A stretch of 57,420 nucleotides of DNA from JBKEBQ01 sp047973225 (GCA_047973225.1 JBKEBQ010000030.1:1-57420), one strand, 5' to 3'; positions 26,198-36,026 are shown, counted from the stretch's first letter. The notes: generated by a model from the sequence alone, not told the origin. A program made the numbers and translations.

Positions 26198-27853
26198 TTA
26201 TTTTTTATCTGCAAAACGGAAATCAACATCCGTAAATGAAGTTTTCACAACACCTGTGATTCCTTCTTGCATAACATAGTCTTTACGACGATTATATATA
26301 TACCCTATTGGTTGATCTTCAACAATGATTTTTTCCAATTCAAGTAAATATTCCGTACGTTTATCTGTATCTACTTCCGCACGCGCTAATCCTACCAACT
26401 CGTCATAACGCGCATTCGAGTAACCTGTGTGGTTATTTCCATTTCCTGTTGTAAATAAGTCTAAGAATGTCATAGGATCGTTATAATCTGGTCCCCATCC
26501 CGCATATACGATATCAAAGTCTTGTGATTGCATACGTGCAATTCTTGCTTTATATGTCATAACTTCAATGGCTAACTCAACACCTAAATGCTGTTTGAAT
26601 TGTTCTTGTACAAAGGCTGCCGTTTTATTTCCTGTTGGTGTGTCGTCAACAAGCATAACCGGTTTAAAGTCTGCCAATGCTAAACCTTCCTCTTTTAAGC
26701 CCTCTTCTAACATTGCTTTTACCGCATCATAATTTCCATCCGTTGGACGCTCAATCAAGGTTCCAACCTTACTTGCAAATTCACCTTTTTGAATTGCTGT
26801 AGGAACAAATGATGTTGCTGGTTTTGATTCATTTAAAACAATACTATTAACAAATAATTGTGCATCAAATGCCAATGTCAACGCTTTACGAATTTTAACA
26901 TTTTTAAGTCCTGTTCTAGTTGTGTTGTATTCAAAATACCAAGAAGAACCATCATCGAAATCATTTACTGTTTTGCCTTCTTCGCGCAATTGTTTTGCTT
27001 GCTCTCCAGTCACTTCAATAACATCAATTTCGTTTGCTTCAAATGAACTTAATGCTGCATTTATATCACTGATTACACGAAATTCAAGCGCATCTAAGTT
27101 TATCTTATCTGCTTGCCAATAATTATCGTCTTTGTTCATTACAATTTTATCTTCATGAATCCACTCGTCTATTGTGAATGGTCCATTTGTTGCCATTGCA
27201 TCTGCTTCTTTTGCATAAGCATCCCATCCACCAGCTTCTTCAACTGCTTTCTCATTCATCGGTAGAAAATTATAGAATGCCAATACCCCTAGCATATAAT
27301 CATATGGTCCTGACGTATAAACTTCAAATGTATAGTCATCAACAGCCTTATATCCATTTTCACGAACCGCATCCATAACCTTTGCTTGTGCCGCTGCTTG
27401 TTCTTCTGCAGGAAGGGTAGTTGTATCTCCCCATCCTTCTCCTCCTTTGAATAATGGAACCCATGTTCCCGCATATTTAGCACCCACTGACGCATCAAAC
27501 AATTGATCCCAAGCGTATTTAAAATCTTTTGCGGTAACCTCTTCACCATTTGACCATTTTGTACCTTTACGCAAGTTGAATGTATATGTCAATTTGTCTT
27601 CAGAAACCGTCCATTTTTCAGCAACTCCCGCCTCTGGTTCGTCGTTTTCATCCAACGTAACCAAACCTTCCATAATGTGTCTTAACACATTTCCTGAACC
27701 TGTACTCGTTGTCATAACCGAATTCAATTCAGGTGGCTCGTGGGTGTTGTTGTAAGAAATTTTTTTCGCTTCGTCCGAACTTCCACCACATGCTACAACA
27801 CTAAACATCATAACAGTCGTCATCAAACCAGTAAGAAATCTTTTTAACTTCAT
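26198..27853 (-). CDS. oppA: Oligopeptide-binding lipoprotein OppA
   Basis: A 551-residue SBP family 5 protein that captures peptides outside the cell for OppBCDF. The signal peptide ends in SVVACGG (lipobox with Cys22). Family features include RKGTKWSNGEEVTAKDFKYAW and the C-terminal LLELEKIIVEDQPIGYIY. AGGAGG precedes the ATG. First gene of the operon and probably the most abundantly made. Confidence 0.93.
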   Translation of the reverse strand: MKLKRFLTGLMTTVMMFSVVACGGSSDEAKKISYNNTHEPPELNSVMTTSTGSGNVLRHIMEGLVTLDENDEPEAGVAEKWTVSEDKLTYTFNLRKGTKWSNGEEVTAKDFKYAWDQLFDASVGAKYAGTWVPLFKGGEGWGDTTTLPAEEQAAAQAKVMDAVRENGYKAVDDYTFEVYTSGPYDYMLGVLAFYNFLPMNEKAVEEAGGWDAYAKEADAMATNGPFTIDEWIHEDKIVMNKDDNYWQADKINLDALEFRVISDINAALSSFEANEIDVIEVTGEQAKQLREEGKTVNDFDDGSSWYFEYNTTRTGLKNVKIRKALTLAFDAQLFVNSIVLNESKPATSFVPTAIQKGEFASKVGTLIERPTDGNYDAVKAMLEEGLKEEGLALADFKPVMLVDDTPTGNKTAAFVQEQFKQHLGVELAIEVMTYKARIARMQSQDFDIVYAGWGPDYNDPMTFLDLFTTGNGNNHTGYSNARYDELVGLARAEVDTDKRTEYLLELEKIIVEDQPIGYIYNRRKDYVMQEGITGVVKTSFTDVDFRFADKK

Positions 27854-28004
27854 ATTTTATTTTCCTCCCGTACCTCATTTTTAGTAATGATTGAGTTTAT
27901 GATAGCACAAACTTTTCAATATATCCACATTTTTTACACAAAATTTAAACATCTTTTTCAGAATTCTCATTTTATTTACATTCTTTACAAGAAATGTAAA
28001 TTTT

Positions 28005-28658
28005 TTACTTTTTCGGCCGGTTTGTATCCACACTCAATACCTTAAACCCTGCACATTCTAATGCACGCTCTAATTCTTTGGTATCCTCTTTGTCAATACG
28101 AATGATTATGTTGGTATCTTCAGCTTCTCGCTCATACACCCCAATATGCGAAATATCACAATCTGCATCCGCAAAAATCTTCGTTACTTTTTCTAAAACA
28201 CCTTTTCCGTCTTTCACCTGCACGCACACGCGACTTCCAGGATATCCATATCCTAGCAAATCAATAAATGATGTAAACATATCATTTTGGGTAAGTATGC
28301 CCACTAAATTTTCACCATGCATAACTGGCAAACAACCAATATCGTGTTGCAACATCTTTAAAGCTGCATCTTCCAAGAAATCATTCTCATCAATCGTAAT
28401 AACTTCATCTTCCATGATGGTTTTTACATCAGTTTTAGAAAGCAAATAATTCAGCTCAAAAATACTAAGACTGGTTGCTTTACTAGCGCCACGAGAGCTG
28501 ATCATACCTTTGGTAATTAACCCTACTAACCTTTTCCCTTCCACTACAGGAAGGCGATGTAAGTCTTCTCTCTCCATAATCATAATTGCTTTGCTGATTG
28601 GATCATTTGGCGTGACGGTCAAAACGTCCTTACTCATTCTACTTTTAATACGCATCAT
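28005..28658 (-). CDS. CBS-pair and ACT-domain protein (AcuB-like)
   Basis: A 217-residue cytoplasmic protein. Residues about 5-130 form two CBS domains (MSKDVLTVTPNDPISKAIMIM and VITIDENDFLEDAALKMLQ), which usually bind adenine nucleotides. Residues about 140-217 form an ACT-like domain (RVCVQVKDGKGVLEKVTKIFADADCDIS), which often binds amino acids. Its ribosome site lies in the last codons of livF, so translation is coupled to the branched-chain amino acid transporter. Sensing of amino acid or energy state for that system is a reasonable guess but unproven. Confidence 0.8.
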   Translation of the reverse strand: MMRIKSRMSKDVLTVTPNDPISKAIMIMEREDLHRLPVVEGKRLVGLITKGMISSRGASKATSLSIFELNYLLSKTDVKTIMEDEVITIDENDFLEDAALKMLQHDIGCLPVMHGENLVGILTQNDMFTSFIDLLGYGYPGSRVCVQVKDGKGVLEKVTKIFADADCDISHIGVYEREAEDTNIIIRIDKEDTKELERALECAGFKVLSVDTNRPKK

Positions 28659-29363
28659 TTATCCTCCTAAATAGGCTTTTTGAATTTCTTCACTATTCAT
28701 CAATTCCTTACCTTTTCCACTCAATACCACATTTCCCGTTTCCAACACATACGCTTGATCCGCAATGGATAATGCCATCCTTGCGTTTTGTTCAACTAAT
28801 AAAATGGTCGTTCCCTGTTTATTAATATCTTTAATAATCGAAAAAATTTCTTTCACAAGAAGCGGTGCTAATCCCATACTCGGCTCATCTAGTAACAATA
28901 ATTTTGGCCGTGACATCAATGCCCTTCCCATTGCCAACATTTGCTGCTCACCACCCGATAACGTTGCCGCATTTTGTTTGCTGCGATCCTTTAAAATAGG
29001 GAAACGTTCGTATACCATGTGCAAATCTTCTTCAATTCCTTTACTATCTTTTCGCAAGTACGCTCCCATCTCGAGATTTTCAAGCACGCTCATTCCCGCA
29101 AAAATTCGCCTACCTTCTGGTACATGAGAAATTCCACTCTTCACCAAATCCTGTGCATTCATTTTGGCAATATCTTGGCCCTCAAAGAAAATCGATCCTC
29201 CACTATTTTTTTCGATTTTGGATATTGCTTTTAAGGTGGATGTTTTTCCTGCACCATTCGCGCCAATCAAGGTCACAATTTGCCCCTCTTTAACATTTAA
29301 AGAGATTCCCTTTAAGGCTTTGATAACGCCATAATTAAGTTCTAAATTTTCAACTTTTAACAT
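28659..29363 (-). CDS. livF: Branched-chain amino acid ABC ATPase LivF
   Basis: A 234-residue ATPase of the high-affinity leucine/isoleucine/valine importer. Walker A GANGAGKTS, signature LSGGEQQMLA, Walker B LLLLDEPSMGLAP, all typical of LivF. It overlaps the end of livG by one base. Confidence 0.93.
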   Translation of the reverse strand: MLKVENLELNYGVIKALKGISLNVKEGQIVTLIGANGAGKTSTLKAISKIEKNSGGSIFFEGQDIAKMNAQDLVKSGISHVPEGRRIFAGMSVLENLEMGAYLRKDSKGIEEDLHMVYERFPILKDRSKQNAATLSGGEQQMLAMGRALMSRPKLLLLDEPSMGLAPLLVKEIFSIIKDINKQGTTILLVEQNARMALSIADQAYVLETGNVVLSGKGKELMNSEEIQKAYLGG

Positions 29364-30142
29364 TATCCAACATCCTCCCCTAAGTATGCTTCAATCACAC
29401 GCTTATTTGAAGCTATTTCTTCTGGCGTACCATTGGCGATCATCTTTCCATAATCCAAAACATAAATACGCTCACATAAATTCATAACCAAACTCATATC
29501 ATGTTCAATGAGCACAACACTAATTTGAAACTTTTCTTTCACAAAGCGAATCAACTCACAAAGTTCTGCTGTTTCTTGTGGATTCATACCAGCTGCTGGT
29601 TCGTCCAAAAACAATAAGGTCGGCTTACACGCCAATGCTCTTGCAATCTCTAAACGGCGCTGTTCTCCATAAGGTAAGTTACTGGCAAGCTCATCAGCTT
29701 TGCTATGCAAGTCGAAAATTTCCAACAATGCTAATGATTCCTTTTCAATGCGTGCTTCCTCTTTATAATATTTTGGTAAGCGCAACATTGCACTCCACAC
29801 ATGATATTTCACATTTTGGTGCATCGCAACTTTCACATTATCCAAAACACTCATACTTTTGAACAAGCGAATATTTTGAAAAGTTCTGGCAATCCCCATT
29901 TTATTAATTGCATACGGCTTTTTTCCTGCAATACTTTTTAGTTTCCCATGATGGAAAAACAAGATTTCTCCCTCACTTGGTTCGTAGACACCCGTAAGCA
30001 TATTAAATAAGGTTGTTTTACCAGCACCATTCGGACCGATAAGACCTATCAATTCATCTTCGCAAACTTCTAAATTAATATTTGAATTCGCTTGTAATCC
30101 GCCAAAGTTTTTAGTGAGATTTTTAACCGAAAGAATACTCAT
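29363..30142 (-). CDS. livG: Branched-chain amino acid ABC ATPase LivG
   Basis: A 259-residue ATPase with Walker A GPNGAGKTT, LivG-specific IARTFQNIRLF, signature LPYGEQRRLEIARAL and Walker B LLFLDEPAAGMNP. It overlaps livM by 4 bp. Pairs with LivF under the LivHM channel. Confidence 0.93.
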   Translation of the reverse strand: MSILSVKNLTKNFGGLQANSNINLEVCEDELIGLIGPNGAGKTTLFNMLTGVYEPSEGEILFFHHGKLKSIAGKKPYAINKMGIARTFQNIRLFKSMSVLDNVKVAMHQNVKYHVWSAMLRLPKYYKEEARIEKESLALLEIFDLHSKADELASNLPYGEQRRLEIARALACKPTLLFLDEPAAGMNPQETAELCELIRFVKEKFQISVVLIEHDMSLVMNLCERIYVLDYGKMIANGTPEEIASNKRVIEAYLGEDVG

Positions 30143-31101
30143 GATTTCGCCTCCTTTCGTTTAAACTTCTTAAAAATATCCGTGATTTCTTTATTTCCCA
30201 ATAACCCTGTAGGACGAAAAATCATAACCGCGATTAACGCAATTGCATAAAAAATCATGCGAAATTCCGTATAATTTTGTAATACCGTATTTACCACTGC
30301 AATAAAGATTCCACCAAGAATGGTTCCCGTAAGGGAGCCCATCCCACCCAATACAACGATTACCAAAACATCAATAGATTTTTGAAAGCCGAAATCACCC
30401 GGTTTTAAAACAAAGTTCATCGGTCCAAAATAAGCACCCGCAACAGCTGCTAAACTGGCACCAATTAAAAAGGTAATCGTTTTATATTTGGTGGTATTAA
30501 CCCCCATAGACTCAGCGGCGATTTCATCTTCACGAATCGCAGTTGTTGCTCTTCCTTGCGAAGATTTGACATAATTAACAATGAGTATAATCGCAATTAC
30601 AATCGTCAACAGCATCAACAAAAACATTTGTTGGTTTGTAATATCATCAAACACAATGTAACTAAGACCACTGGCACCTCCTGTAATTTCCAAATTTTGA
30701 ATAACAATACGAATAATTTCAGAAAAGCCTAGCGTTGCAATTGCTAAATAATCCCCTTTCAAGCGAAAAGTTGGTACTGCAATCAACAACGCGACAAGAC
30801 AGGTAATAATAATGCCAATAATAACACCAATCCCAAATCCTCCAAGAGTTGCATTTTTTTGAAAAACAATCCCTACCGAATACGCACCAATCGCAATAAA
30901 ACCTGCATGTCCCAATGAAAATTGCCCACTAACACCAATGATTAGATTTAATCCCAATCCACCAATAATATAATAAGCAGCTGTAATCATTGTCATTTGC
31001 CACTTTTGTGTTGTATTTCCAAAATAGAAATACACAGCTGTGCATAGCAATAATCCAAATACAAGTGTAAGTATTGTTTGTTTGTTTCGTTTCATTTTCA
31101 T
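30139..31101 (-). CDS. livM: Branched-chain amino acid ABC permease LivM
   Basis: A 320-residue membrane permease with many helices and the LivM segment GVSGQFSLGHAGFIAIGAY plus FRLKGDYLAIATLGFSEIIR. Forms the channel with LivH. Confidence 0.92.
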   Translation of the reverse strand: MKMKRNKQTILTLVFGLLLCTAVYFYFGNTTQKWQMTMITAAYYIIGGLGLNLIIGVSGQFSLGHAGFIAIGAYSVGIVFQKNATLGGFGIGVIIGIIITCLVALLIAVPTFRLKGDYLAIATLGFSEIIRIVIQNLEITGGASGLSYIVFDDITNQQMFLLMLLTIVIAIILIVNYVKSSQGRATTAIREDEIAAESMGVNTTKYKTITFLIGASLAAVAGAYFGPMNFVLKPGDFGFQKSIDVLVIVVLGGMGSLTGTILGGIFIAVVNTVLQNYTEFRMIFYAIALIAVMIFRPTGLLGNKEITDIFKKFKRKEAKS

Positions 31102-31104
31102 TAC

Positions 31105-31992
31105 CTACACCTTCTCTTTCATATGTTTCCCAAGCAAACCACTTGGTTTCACCACAAGAATAATAATGAGCAGTGCATACACCACGGCATCCTGCCACAA
31201 GGAACTAATATACCCCGCGGTAAAGGTTTGAAGAACCCCGATGACAAGTCCTCCCACCATCGCGCCAGGAATGATACCAATTCCACCAAATACAGCGGCA
31301 ATAAAGGCTTTTAAACCAGGAACGATACCCATCAGTGGATCAATGGTATTATAGTGCACCGCAATCAACACCCCTGCCGCACCAGCAAGGGCACTACCAA
31401 TTGCAAAGGTAAAAGAAATGGTTCTATTCACATTAATTCCCATCAATTGCGCCGCTTCAGGATCTGCCGAAACTGCACGCATCGCTTTTCCCATTTTTGT
31501 ATACTTTACAATAAATTGTAGTAATACCATCAACGAAATTGTTGTCACAATAATAATCAGTGTTGATAAACTAAAGGTAATTCCGCTAACATGAAAATTT
31601 GTATTTGGAAATGGCGAAGGCATAACCTTCTTATCCGCACCAAATACATAAGAAACCATATTTTGTAAAAAATATGATACCCCCATTGCGGTAATCAACG
31701 CCGTTATCCGTGACGCATTACGCAATGGTTTATACGCTAACTTCTCAATCAACACCCCAAGTACAGCACATGTAAACATTGCTGCTAACATGGCCGCAAG
31801 AAAGCCTAAATATCCATTCGTAAAACTATTCACACTCAAGTAACCAACAAAAGCACCAATCATATAAATATCACCATGGGCGAAATTAATCAATTTGATG
31901 ATTCCATATACCATCGTATATCCTAAGGCTACAAGGGCAAATACACTCCCAATGGACAGTCCATTAACGAGTTGTTGCAAAAATTGTGTCAT
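31105..31992 (-). CDS. livH: Branched-chain amino acid ABC permease LivH
   Basis: A 295-residue membrane permease beginning FLQQLVNGLSIGSVFALVALGYTMVYGIIKLINFAHGD, the LivH hallmark. It begins after an intercistronic hairpin that separates it from livK. Confidence 0.92.
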   Translation of the reverse strand: MTQFLQQLVNGLSIGSVFALVALGYTMVYGIIKLINFAHGDIYMIGAFVGYLSVNSFTNGYLGFLAAMLAAMFTCAVLGVLIEKLAYKPLRNASRITALITAMGVSYFLQNMVSYVFGADKKVMPSPFPNTNFHVSGITFSLSTLIIIVTTISLMVLLQFIVKYTKMGKAMRAVSADPEAAQLMGINVNRTISFTFAIGSALAGAAGVLIAVHYNTIDPLMGIVPGLKAFIAAVFGGIGIIPGAMVGGLVIGVLQTFTAGYISSLWQDAVVYALLIIILVVKPSGLLGKHMKEKV

Positions 31993-32018
31993 ATGTCTTC
32001 CCCCTATATATTAGAAAG

Positions 32019-32046
32019 ATAGGTGAAATATATTTATCTCACCTAT
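32019..32046 (-). terminator. Intercistronic hairpin between livK and livH
   Basis: ATAGGTGA (32019-32026) pairs with TCACCTAT (32039-32046), 12-nt loop. There is no long T-run on the minus strand, so it is probably a leaky terminator or an mRNA end stabiliser favouring livK. Confidence 0.5.
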
Positions 32047-32052
32047 ACTTTT

Positions 32053-33219
32053 TTATTTTACATCTACATTTACTACACTTTCAGCTTTTCCATTTTGCAG
32101 TTCAACAACTTTTACTTCCTTCACTGGCACATGATCTTCACCCATGGTAAAGGTTCCCGTAATACCATCAAATACAGCTTCAAAATCATCCAATGCTTTT
32201 TTTACTGTTTTCGCTGTTATATCATCGCCTGCACGCGTTAAGACATCCCCAAAATATTTTCCTAAATCATATCCAAGAGCTGCAAAAGAATCTGCTTCTT
32301 GTGAATATTCAGCTTTATAGTTTTTCATAAATGAACTTACATCATCATCACCATCAGCTGATGAGAAGTGTGTTGTAAAGAAAATATCACTTGCATATTC
32401 AGGAGTTGCCAATTCCGTTAAGGTTGGTGAATCAAAACCATCTGGCCCCAAAATCATGGTGTCAATACCTAGATCTCTTGCTTGTTTGATAATCAAACCA
32501 GCTTCGTTATAGTAGCCTGGAACATAGAGTACATCAAAGTCTTCACTCTTAATCTTAGTTAGTGTCGCATTAAAATCGGTATCTTTTTCTACATAATATA
32601 CTTCATCTACTACGCTTCCACCGAACTCTTCAAAACCTTCTTTGAATGATTTCGCAAGCATTTTTGAATAGTCACTTGCACTATCACCATAAATAATCGC
32701 TTTTTTCTTTCCCTTATCACTCGCAAATTTAGCCAATGCTTTTCCTTGAAAAGAATCATTAAAACATGTTTTGTAACCATACTCTGTAACACTACCATCT
32801 TTATTTTTAGTTACATCATCATTTGTAGCTGTTGGTGATAATAACGGAATTTTATTTTTATTCGCAATCACAATTGCTGATTTCGTATTCAAAGAAACCT
32901 CTGGTCCTATTGTCGCCACAACATCTTCTTCGGTTGTTAGTTTTGTAGCTAAAGTAACCGCTTCTGTCGTTTCCGATTTATTATCAACTTCAATAATTTT
33001 AATCTTTTTGCCGTTGATTCCACCTGCATCGTTAATTTCTTTAATTGCCAACTTCACCCCATTTGCCGTTGACGTCCCATAACTTGCATAAGGCCCTGTT
33101 AATGCAAAGTTGATACCCACTCTGATTTCATCATCATTCGCACTCCCATCATCTTGACCACAAGCGACAAGCGATACACACATCAATAGTGCTACTGCCA
33201 TAATCTTCATGCTCTTCAT
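32053..33219 (-). CDS. livK: Branched-chain amino acid-binding lipoprotein LivK
   Basis: A 388-residue substrate-binding protein (periplasmic-binding-fold family 6). The signal ends VSLVACGQ (lipobox). Family features: IRVGINFALTGPYASYGTSTANGVKLAIKEIN, ATIGPEVSLNTKSAIVIANKNKIPLLSPTAT. The ATG has GGAGGAG. First gene of the liv operon, behind a good promoter at 33255-33283. Confidence 0.92.
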   Translation of the reverse strand: MKSMKIMAVALLMCVSLVACGQDDGSANDDEIRVGINFALTGPYASYGTSTANGVKLAIKEINDAGGINGKKIKIIEVDNKSETTEAVTLATKLTTEEDVVATIGPEVSLNTKSAIVIANKNKIPLLSPTATNDDVTKNKDGSVTEYGYKTCFNDSFQGKALAKFASDKGKKKAIIYGDSASDYSKMLAKSFKEGFEEFGGSVVDEVYYVEKDTDFNATLTKIKSEDFDVLYVPGYYNEAGLIIKQARDLGIDTMILGPDGFDSPTLTELATPEYASDIFFTTHFSSADGDDDVSSFMKNYKAEYSQEADSFAALGYDLGKYFGDVLTRAGDDITAKTVKKALDDFEAVFDGITGTFTMGEDHVPVKEVKVVELQNGKAESVVNVDVK

Positions 33220-33254
33220 ACATTTCTCCTCCTTGTAAATATATAATTGTGCTT

Positions 33255-33283
33255 ATTATATCCTAACTAGCACAACTAAACAA
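33255..33283 (-). promoter_or_regulatory. Promoter of the liv operon
   Basis: Minus-strand TTGTTT, exactly 17 bases, then TATAAT, about 35 bases before the livK start. Near-consensus for a housekeeping sigma factor. Confidence 0.7.
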
Positions 33284-33401
33284 GAGCAATTTACATTTTT
33301 TTACAAAATGTGTGAAAGTTTTTCATTCGTTGAGAATGTATGTTTTCATAAACCGCCTAAAAGCAACATAGGGATCGTCTTCAAATGATCATCTAAACAA
33401 A

Positions 33402-33425
33402 AAACGGAACCATTAGATCCCGTTT
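33402..33425 (-). terminator. Terminator of tpiA
   Basis: AAACGG (33402-33407) pairs with CCGTTT (33420-33425) and is followed on the minus strand by a T-rich run. It lies 28 bp past tpiA. Confidence 0.7.
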
Positions 33426-33453
33426 CTTTATTACTAAAAAATACAAATATACT

Positions 33454-34197
33454 TTATTTAACTTTCGCAATGATGTCCTTAAAAGAATCAGCTTTTAAAG
33501 AAGCTCCCCCAATAAGTGCACCATCAATATCAGGACACGCCATGTATTCTACAATGTTTTCCGGTTTTACAGATCCCCCGTATTGAATCCGTACAGCCTC
33601 TGCAGCCGCTTCACCATACATTTCTTTAATTTGGTCACGTACAATCGCACAACAGTTTTGCGCATCTTCTTTTGTTGCGCTCTTTCCTGTTCCGATTGCC
33701 CAAATGGGTTCGTATGCAACAACCATGTTAGAAACGCATTTTGCACATAAGTTTGCAAGCGATCCACGCAATTGTGTGCGAATTACTTTTTCTGTTTCAC
33801 CAGCATCGTATTGTGCTTCACTTTCCCCAATACATAAAATTGGTGTAATGTTTGCCTCTATCAAACGTTTTGCTTTTTTATTTACCGTTTCATCACTATC
33901 ACCAAACATTGCTCTTCTTTCAGAATGTCCAATAATACAGTATTTAACGCCGATTTCCTCTAACATAGGAACACTAACTTCGCCAGTGAATGCACCATTA
34001 TCGGCAAAGTGACAGTTTTCAGCAGCAACAATCAATTTATTCGCCGCTTTATTCGTTTCTTGCAAGGCAATAAATGAAGTTGCAACACCAAATGTCGCTG
34101 CTTCATGAATATCGCTATCAACCGCTTCCACAAATGCTTTCGCTTCAGCAATTGTCTTATTCATTTTCCAGTTTCCTACAATAATTGGTTTTCTCAT
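33454..34197 (-). CDS. tpiA: Triosephosphate isomerase
   Basis: A 247-residue glycolytic enzyme interconverting dihydroxyacetone phosphate and glyceraldehyde 3-phosphate. Catalytic motifs NWKMN (Lys), IIGHSERR (His) and AYEPIWAIGTG (Glu), plus the phosphate loop GGSV and IGGASL. The open frame begins three codons earlier at a GTG, but that GTG is part of the ribosome site AGGTGA, so the ATG at 34197 is the start. It lies 9 bp after pgk. Confidence 0.96.
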   Translation of the reverse strand: MRKPIIVGNWKMNKTIAEAKAFVEAVDSDIHEAATFGVATSFIALQETNKAANKLIVAAENCHFADNGAFTGEVSVPMLEEIGVKYCIIGHSERRAMFGDSDETVNKKAKRLIEANITPILCIGESEAQYDAGETEKVIRTQLRGSLANLCAKCVSNMVVAYEPIWAIGTGKSATKEDAQNCCAIVRDQIKEMYGEAAAEAVRIQYGGSVKPENIVEYMACPDIDGALIGGASLKADSFKDIIAKVK

Positions 34198-34206
34198 ATG
34201 TTTCAC

Positions 34207-35385
34207 CTATTTTTCAGAGATTACCGCAATTCCCGGTAATTCTTTTCCTTCCATATATTCTAATGATGCTCCTCCACCTGTTGAGATGTGAGAAAATTTA
34301 TCAGCAAAACCCAATTGAATTGCTGCTGCTGCACTATCACCACCACCGATCACGGTCGTAGCACCTGCCAATCCAGAAATTGCGGTGCACACTGCAAGTG
34401 TACCCTTCGCAAACGGTGCCATTTCAAACACACCCATAGGACCATTCCAAACAACTGTTTTTGCACCTTGTAACGTTTCTTCAAATAACGATATTGTTTT
34501 CGGCCCAATATCCAATCCCATATATCCATCAGCTACGTTTTCAGTGTCACTCACAACAACCTCTGCATCTTCTGCAAACTTACTTGCACAAACATGATCT
34601 ACTGGCAATACCAATTTATCTTTTGCACGTGCAAGGTAATCTTTAGCTAGTTCTATTTTATCTTCTTCAACCAAAGAAGTTCCAATTTTATATCCTTCTG
34701 CTTTTAAGAATGTATATGCCATTCCTCCACCGATAATAACTTTATCAGCTTTTTTCAATAAGTTATCCACAACCGCAATTTTATCGGATACTTTCGCACC
34801 ACCAATAATCGCAACAAATGGACGCTCTGGTGTGTCCACTGCTTTTGCTAACATGGTAACTTCTTTTTCCACCAAAAACCCCAAAGCATTGGGAAGTAGA
34901 GAAGCAATCCCTACTGTTGAAGCATGTGCTCTATGCACCGAACCAAAAGCATCTTCTACGAATACATCAGCTAAACTTGCCCAATATTTCGCAAGTTCTG
35001 GATCATTTTTTGTTTCTCCGGCTTCATAACGTGTATTTTGAACCAATACGATATCACCATCTTTTAAGGATGCAATCGCATCTTCAAGCTCTTTTCCTCT
35101 TGTTACACTTGAAAAACTCACCTTTGTGTTTACTTTTTCAGCCAAAGCTTTCGCTACGACATCCATATTGTTCTTTGCTTTATCTTCCTCAGTTTTAATT
35201 TTACCTAAGTGTGACATTAAAATTACTTTTGCACCTTGTTCTACTAAATGCGTAATCGTTGGTAGTGCTTGTACAATACGATTATCGTTTGTAATTACAC
35301 CGTTTTTTCTTGGAACATTAAAATCCACACGACAAATGACGCGTTTTCCTTTTACATCTAAGTCTTTTACAGTTCTTTTTGCCAT
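34207..35385 (-). CDS. pgk: Phosphoglycerate kinase
   Basis: A 392-residue glycolytic kinase making ATP from 1,3-bisphosphoglycerate. N-terminal GKRVICRVDFNVP, HLGKIKTEED, and C-terminal GGGDSAAA and STGGGASLEYMEG are diagnostic. The start is placed by AGGAGG before ATGGCAAAAAG; 25 upstream codons in frame overlap the promoter and do not look coding. First gene of pgk-tpiA. Confidence 0.96.
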   Translation of the reverse strand: MAKRTVKDLDVKGKRVICRVDFNVPRKNGVITNDNRIVQALPTITHLVEQGAKVILMSHLGKIKTEEDKAKNNMDVVAKALAEKVNTKVSFSSVTRGKELEDAIASLKDGDIVLVQNTRYEAGETKNDPELAKYWASLADVFVEDAFGSVHRAHASTVGIASLLPNALGFLVEKEVTMLAKAVDTPERPFVAIIGGAKVSDKIAVVDNLLKKADKVIIGGGMAYTFLKAEGYKIGTSLVEEDKIELAKDYLARAKDKLVLPVDHVCASKFAEDAEVVVSDTENVADGYMGLDIGPKTISLFEETLQGAKTVVWNGPMGVFEMAPFAKGTLAVCTAISGLAGATTVIGGGDSAAAAIQLGFADKFSHISTGGGASLEYMEGKELPGIAVISEK

Positions 35386-35410
35386 TTTAAGCCTCCTATA
35401 TTTCGAATGT

Positions 35411-35439
35411 ATTATATCACTTAGAAGCGCTTTAATAAA
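35411..35439 (-). promoter_or_regulatory. Promoter region of pgk-tpiA with a palindrome
   Basis: TATAAT at 35416-35411 on the minus strand with a poor -35 (TTTATT) 17 bases upstream. Between them is the perfect palindrome AAGCGCTT (35425-35432), placed where a repressor could block RNA polymerase. It only loosely resembles a catabolite (cre) site. Confidence 0.45.
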
Positions 35440-35518
35440 GTGATTTGTTAAGTATTTCACATTTTATTACTATTAAAAATCTTTCTTTTATACTATACTA
35501 GAGGTAAGGAGATTTTTT

Positions 35519-36004
35519 ATGCGCAAAGAAGTTATTTATACACGAAATTTACCCCCTTTACAAAAAGGTGACAAACTATCTAGTATTTTAATTTATAATC
35601 ATCAAGAGGAAGAACTTGATTTGCATATGCTAAAAACAAAAAAAGTTTATATCACTATTCCTTCTTTCACCAATCAGTCCATTGTCAATGAGCTATCAAA
35701 ATTAGAGGCTGTTTTCGAACAATATAAAGATATTCATTTTTACCTCCTATCGAACGAGCCTGTATTCACGCAAAAGCGATTGACAAAATCTCGCAAATTC
35801 AAAGTTTTTAAACTTCTATCTGATTTCAAAAATCGTGACTTTGCAAGACATACAGGAACTTATATTTATGAGATAAGTGCATTGGTGAAATCGATCTTTG
35901 TTGTAGATGATACAGATACCATTCGTTTTGTGAAATACTACGAAGATTTGTATTCCAATATTGATGCTAATGAAGTCAAAAAATATCTAGATAAACTTTT
36001 ATAA
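35519..36004 (+). CDS. Tpx-like thioredoxin-fold protein lacking all cysteines
   Basis: A 161-residue protein whose order of motifs follows thiol peroxidase Tpx: a PS-x-T region (IPSFTNQSIVNELSKLEAVF), then VFTQKR, then LLSDFKNRDFARHTGTYI and LVKSIFVVDDTDTIRFVKYYED. Tpx enzymes destroy peroxides with a cysteine after the PSxxTPVC segment and a second in the KRWC segment. Here both positions are other residues and the protein contains no cysteine at all, so it cannot act as a classical peroxidase. The ATG has AAGGAG. One of only three plus-strand genes, converging on the superoxide reductase. Confidence 0.7.
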   Translation: MRKEVIYTRNLPPLQKGDKLSSILIYNHQEEELDLHMLKTKKVYITIPSFTNQSIVNELSKLEAVFEQYKDIHFYLLSNEPVFTQKRLTKSRKFKVFKLLSDFKNRDFARHTGTYIYEISALVKSIFVVDDTDTIRFVKYYEDLYSNIDANEVKKYLDKLL

Positions 36005-36026
36005 ACAAGCATCTTCTTGCTTGTTT
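36003..36026 (+). terminator. Terminator of the Tpx-like gene
   Basis: A 9-bp stem AAACAAGCA/TGCTTGTTT with a 6-nt loop begins within the stop codon and is followed by TCTTTC. Confidence 0.6.

Noticed and set aside
27974..28001. Terminator after the CBS-ACT gene
   Set aside because: ATTTACATT/AATGTAAAT pairs well, but the minus strand continues with AAAATGAG rather than T, so termination there is doubtful.
35411..35439. CcpA (cre) operator upstream of pgk
   Set aside because: The palindrome AAGCGCTT shares the central CG but misses conserved outer positions of the cre consensus.
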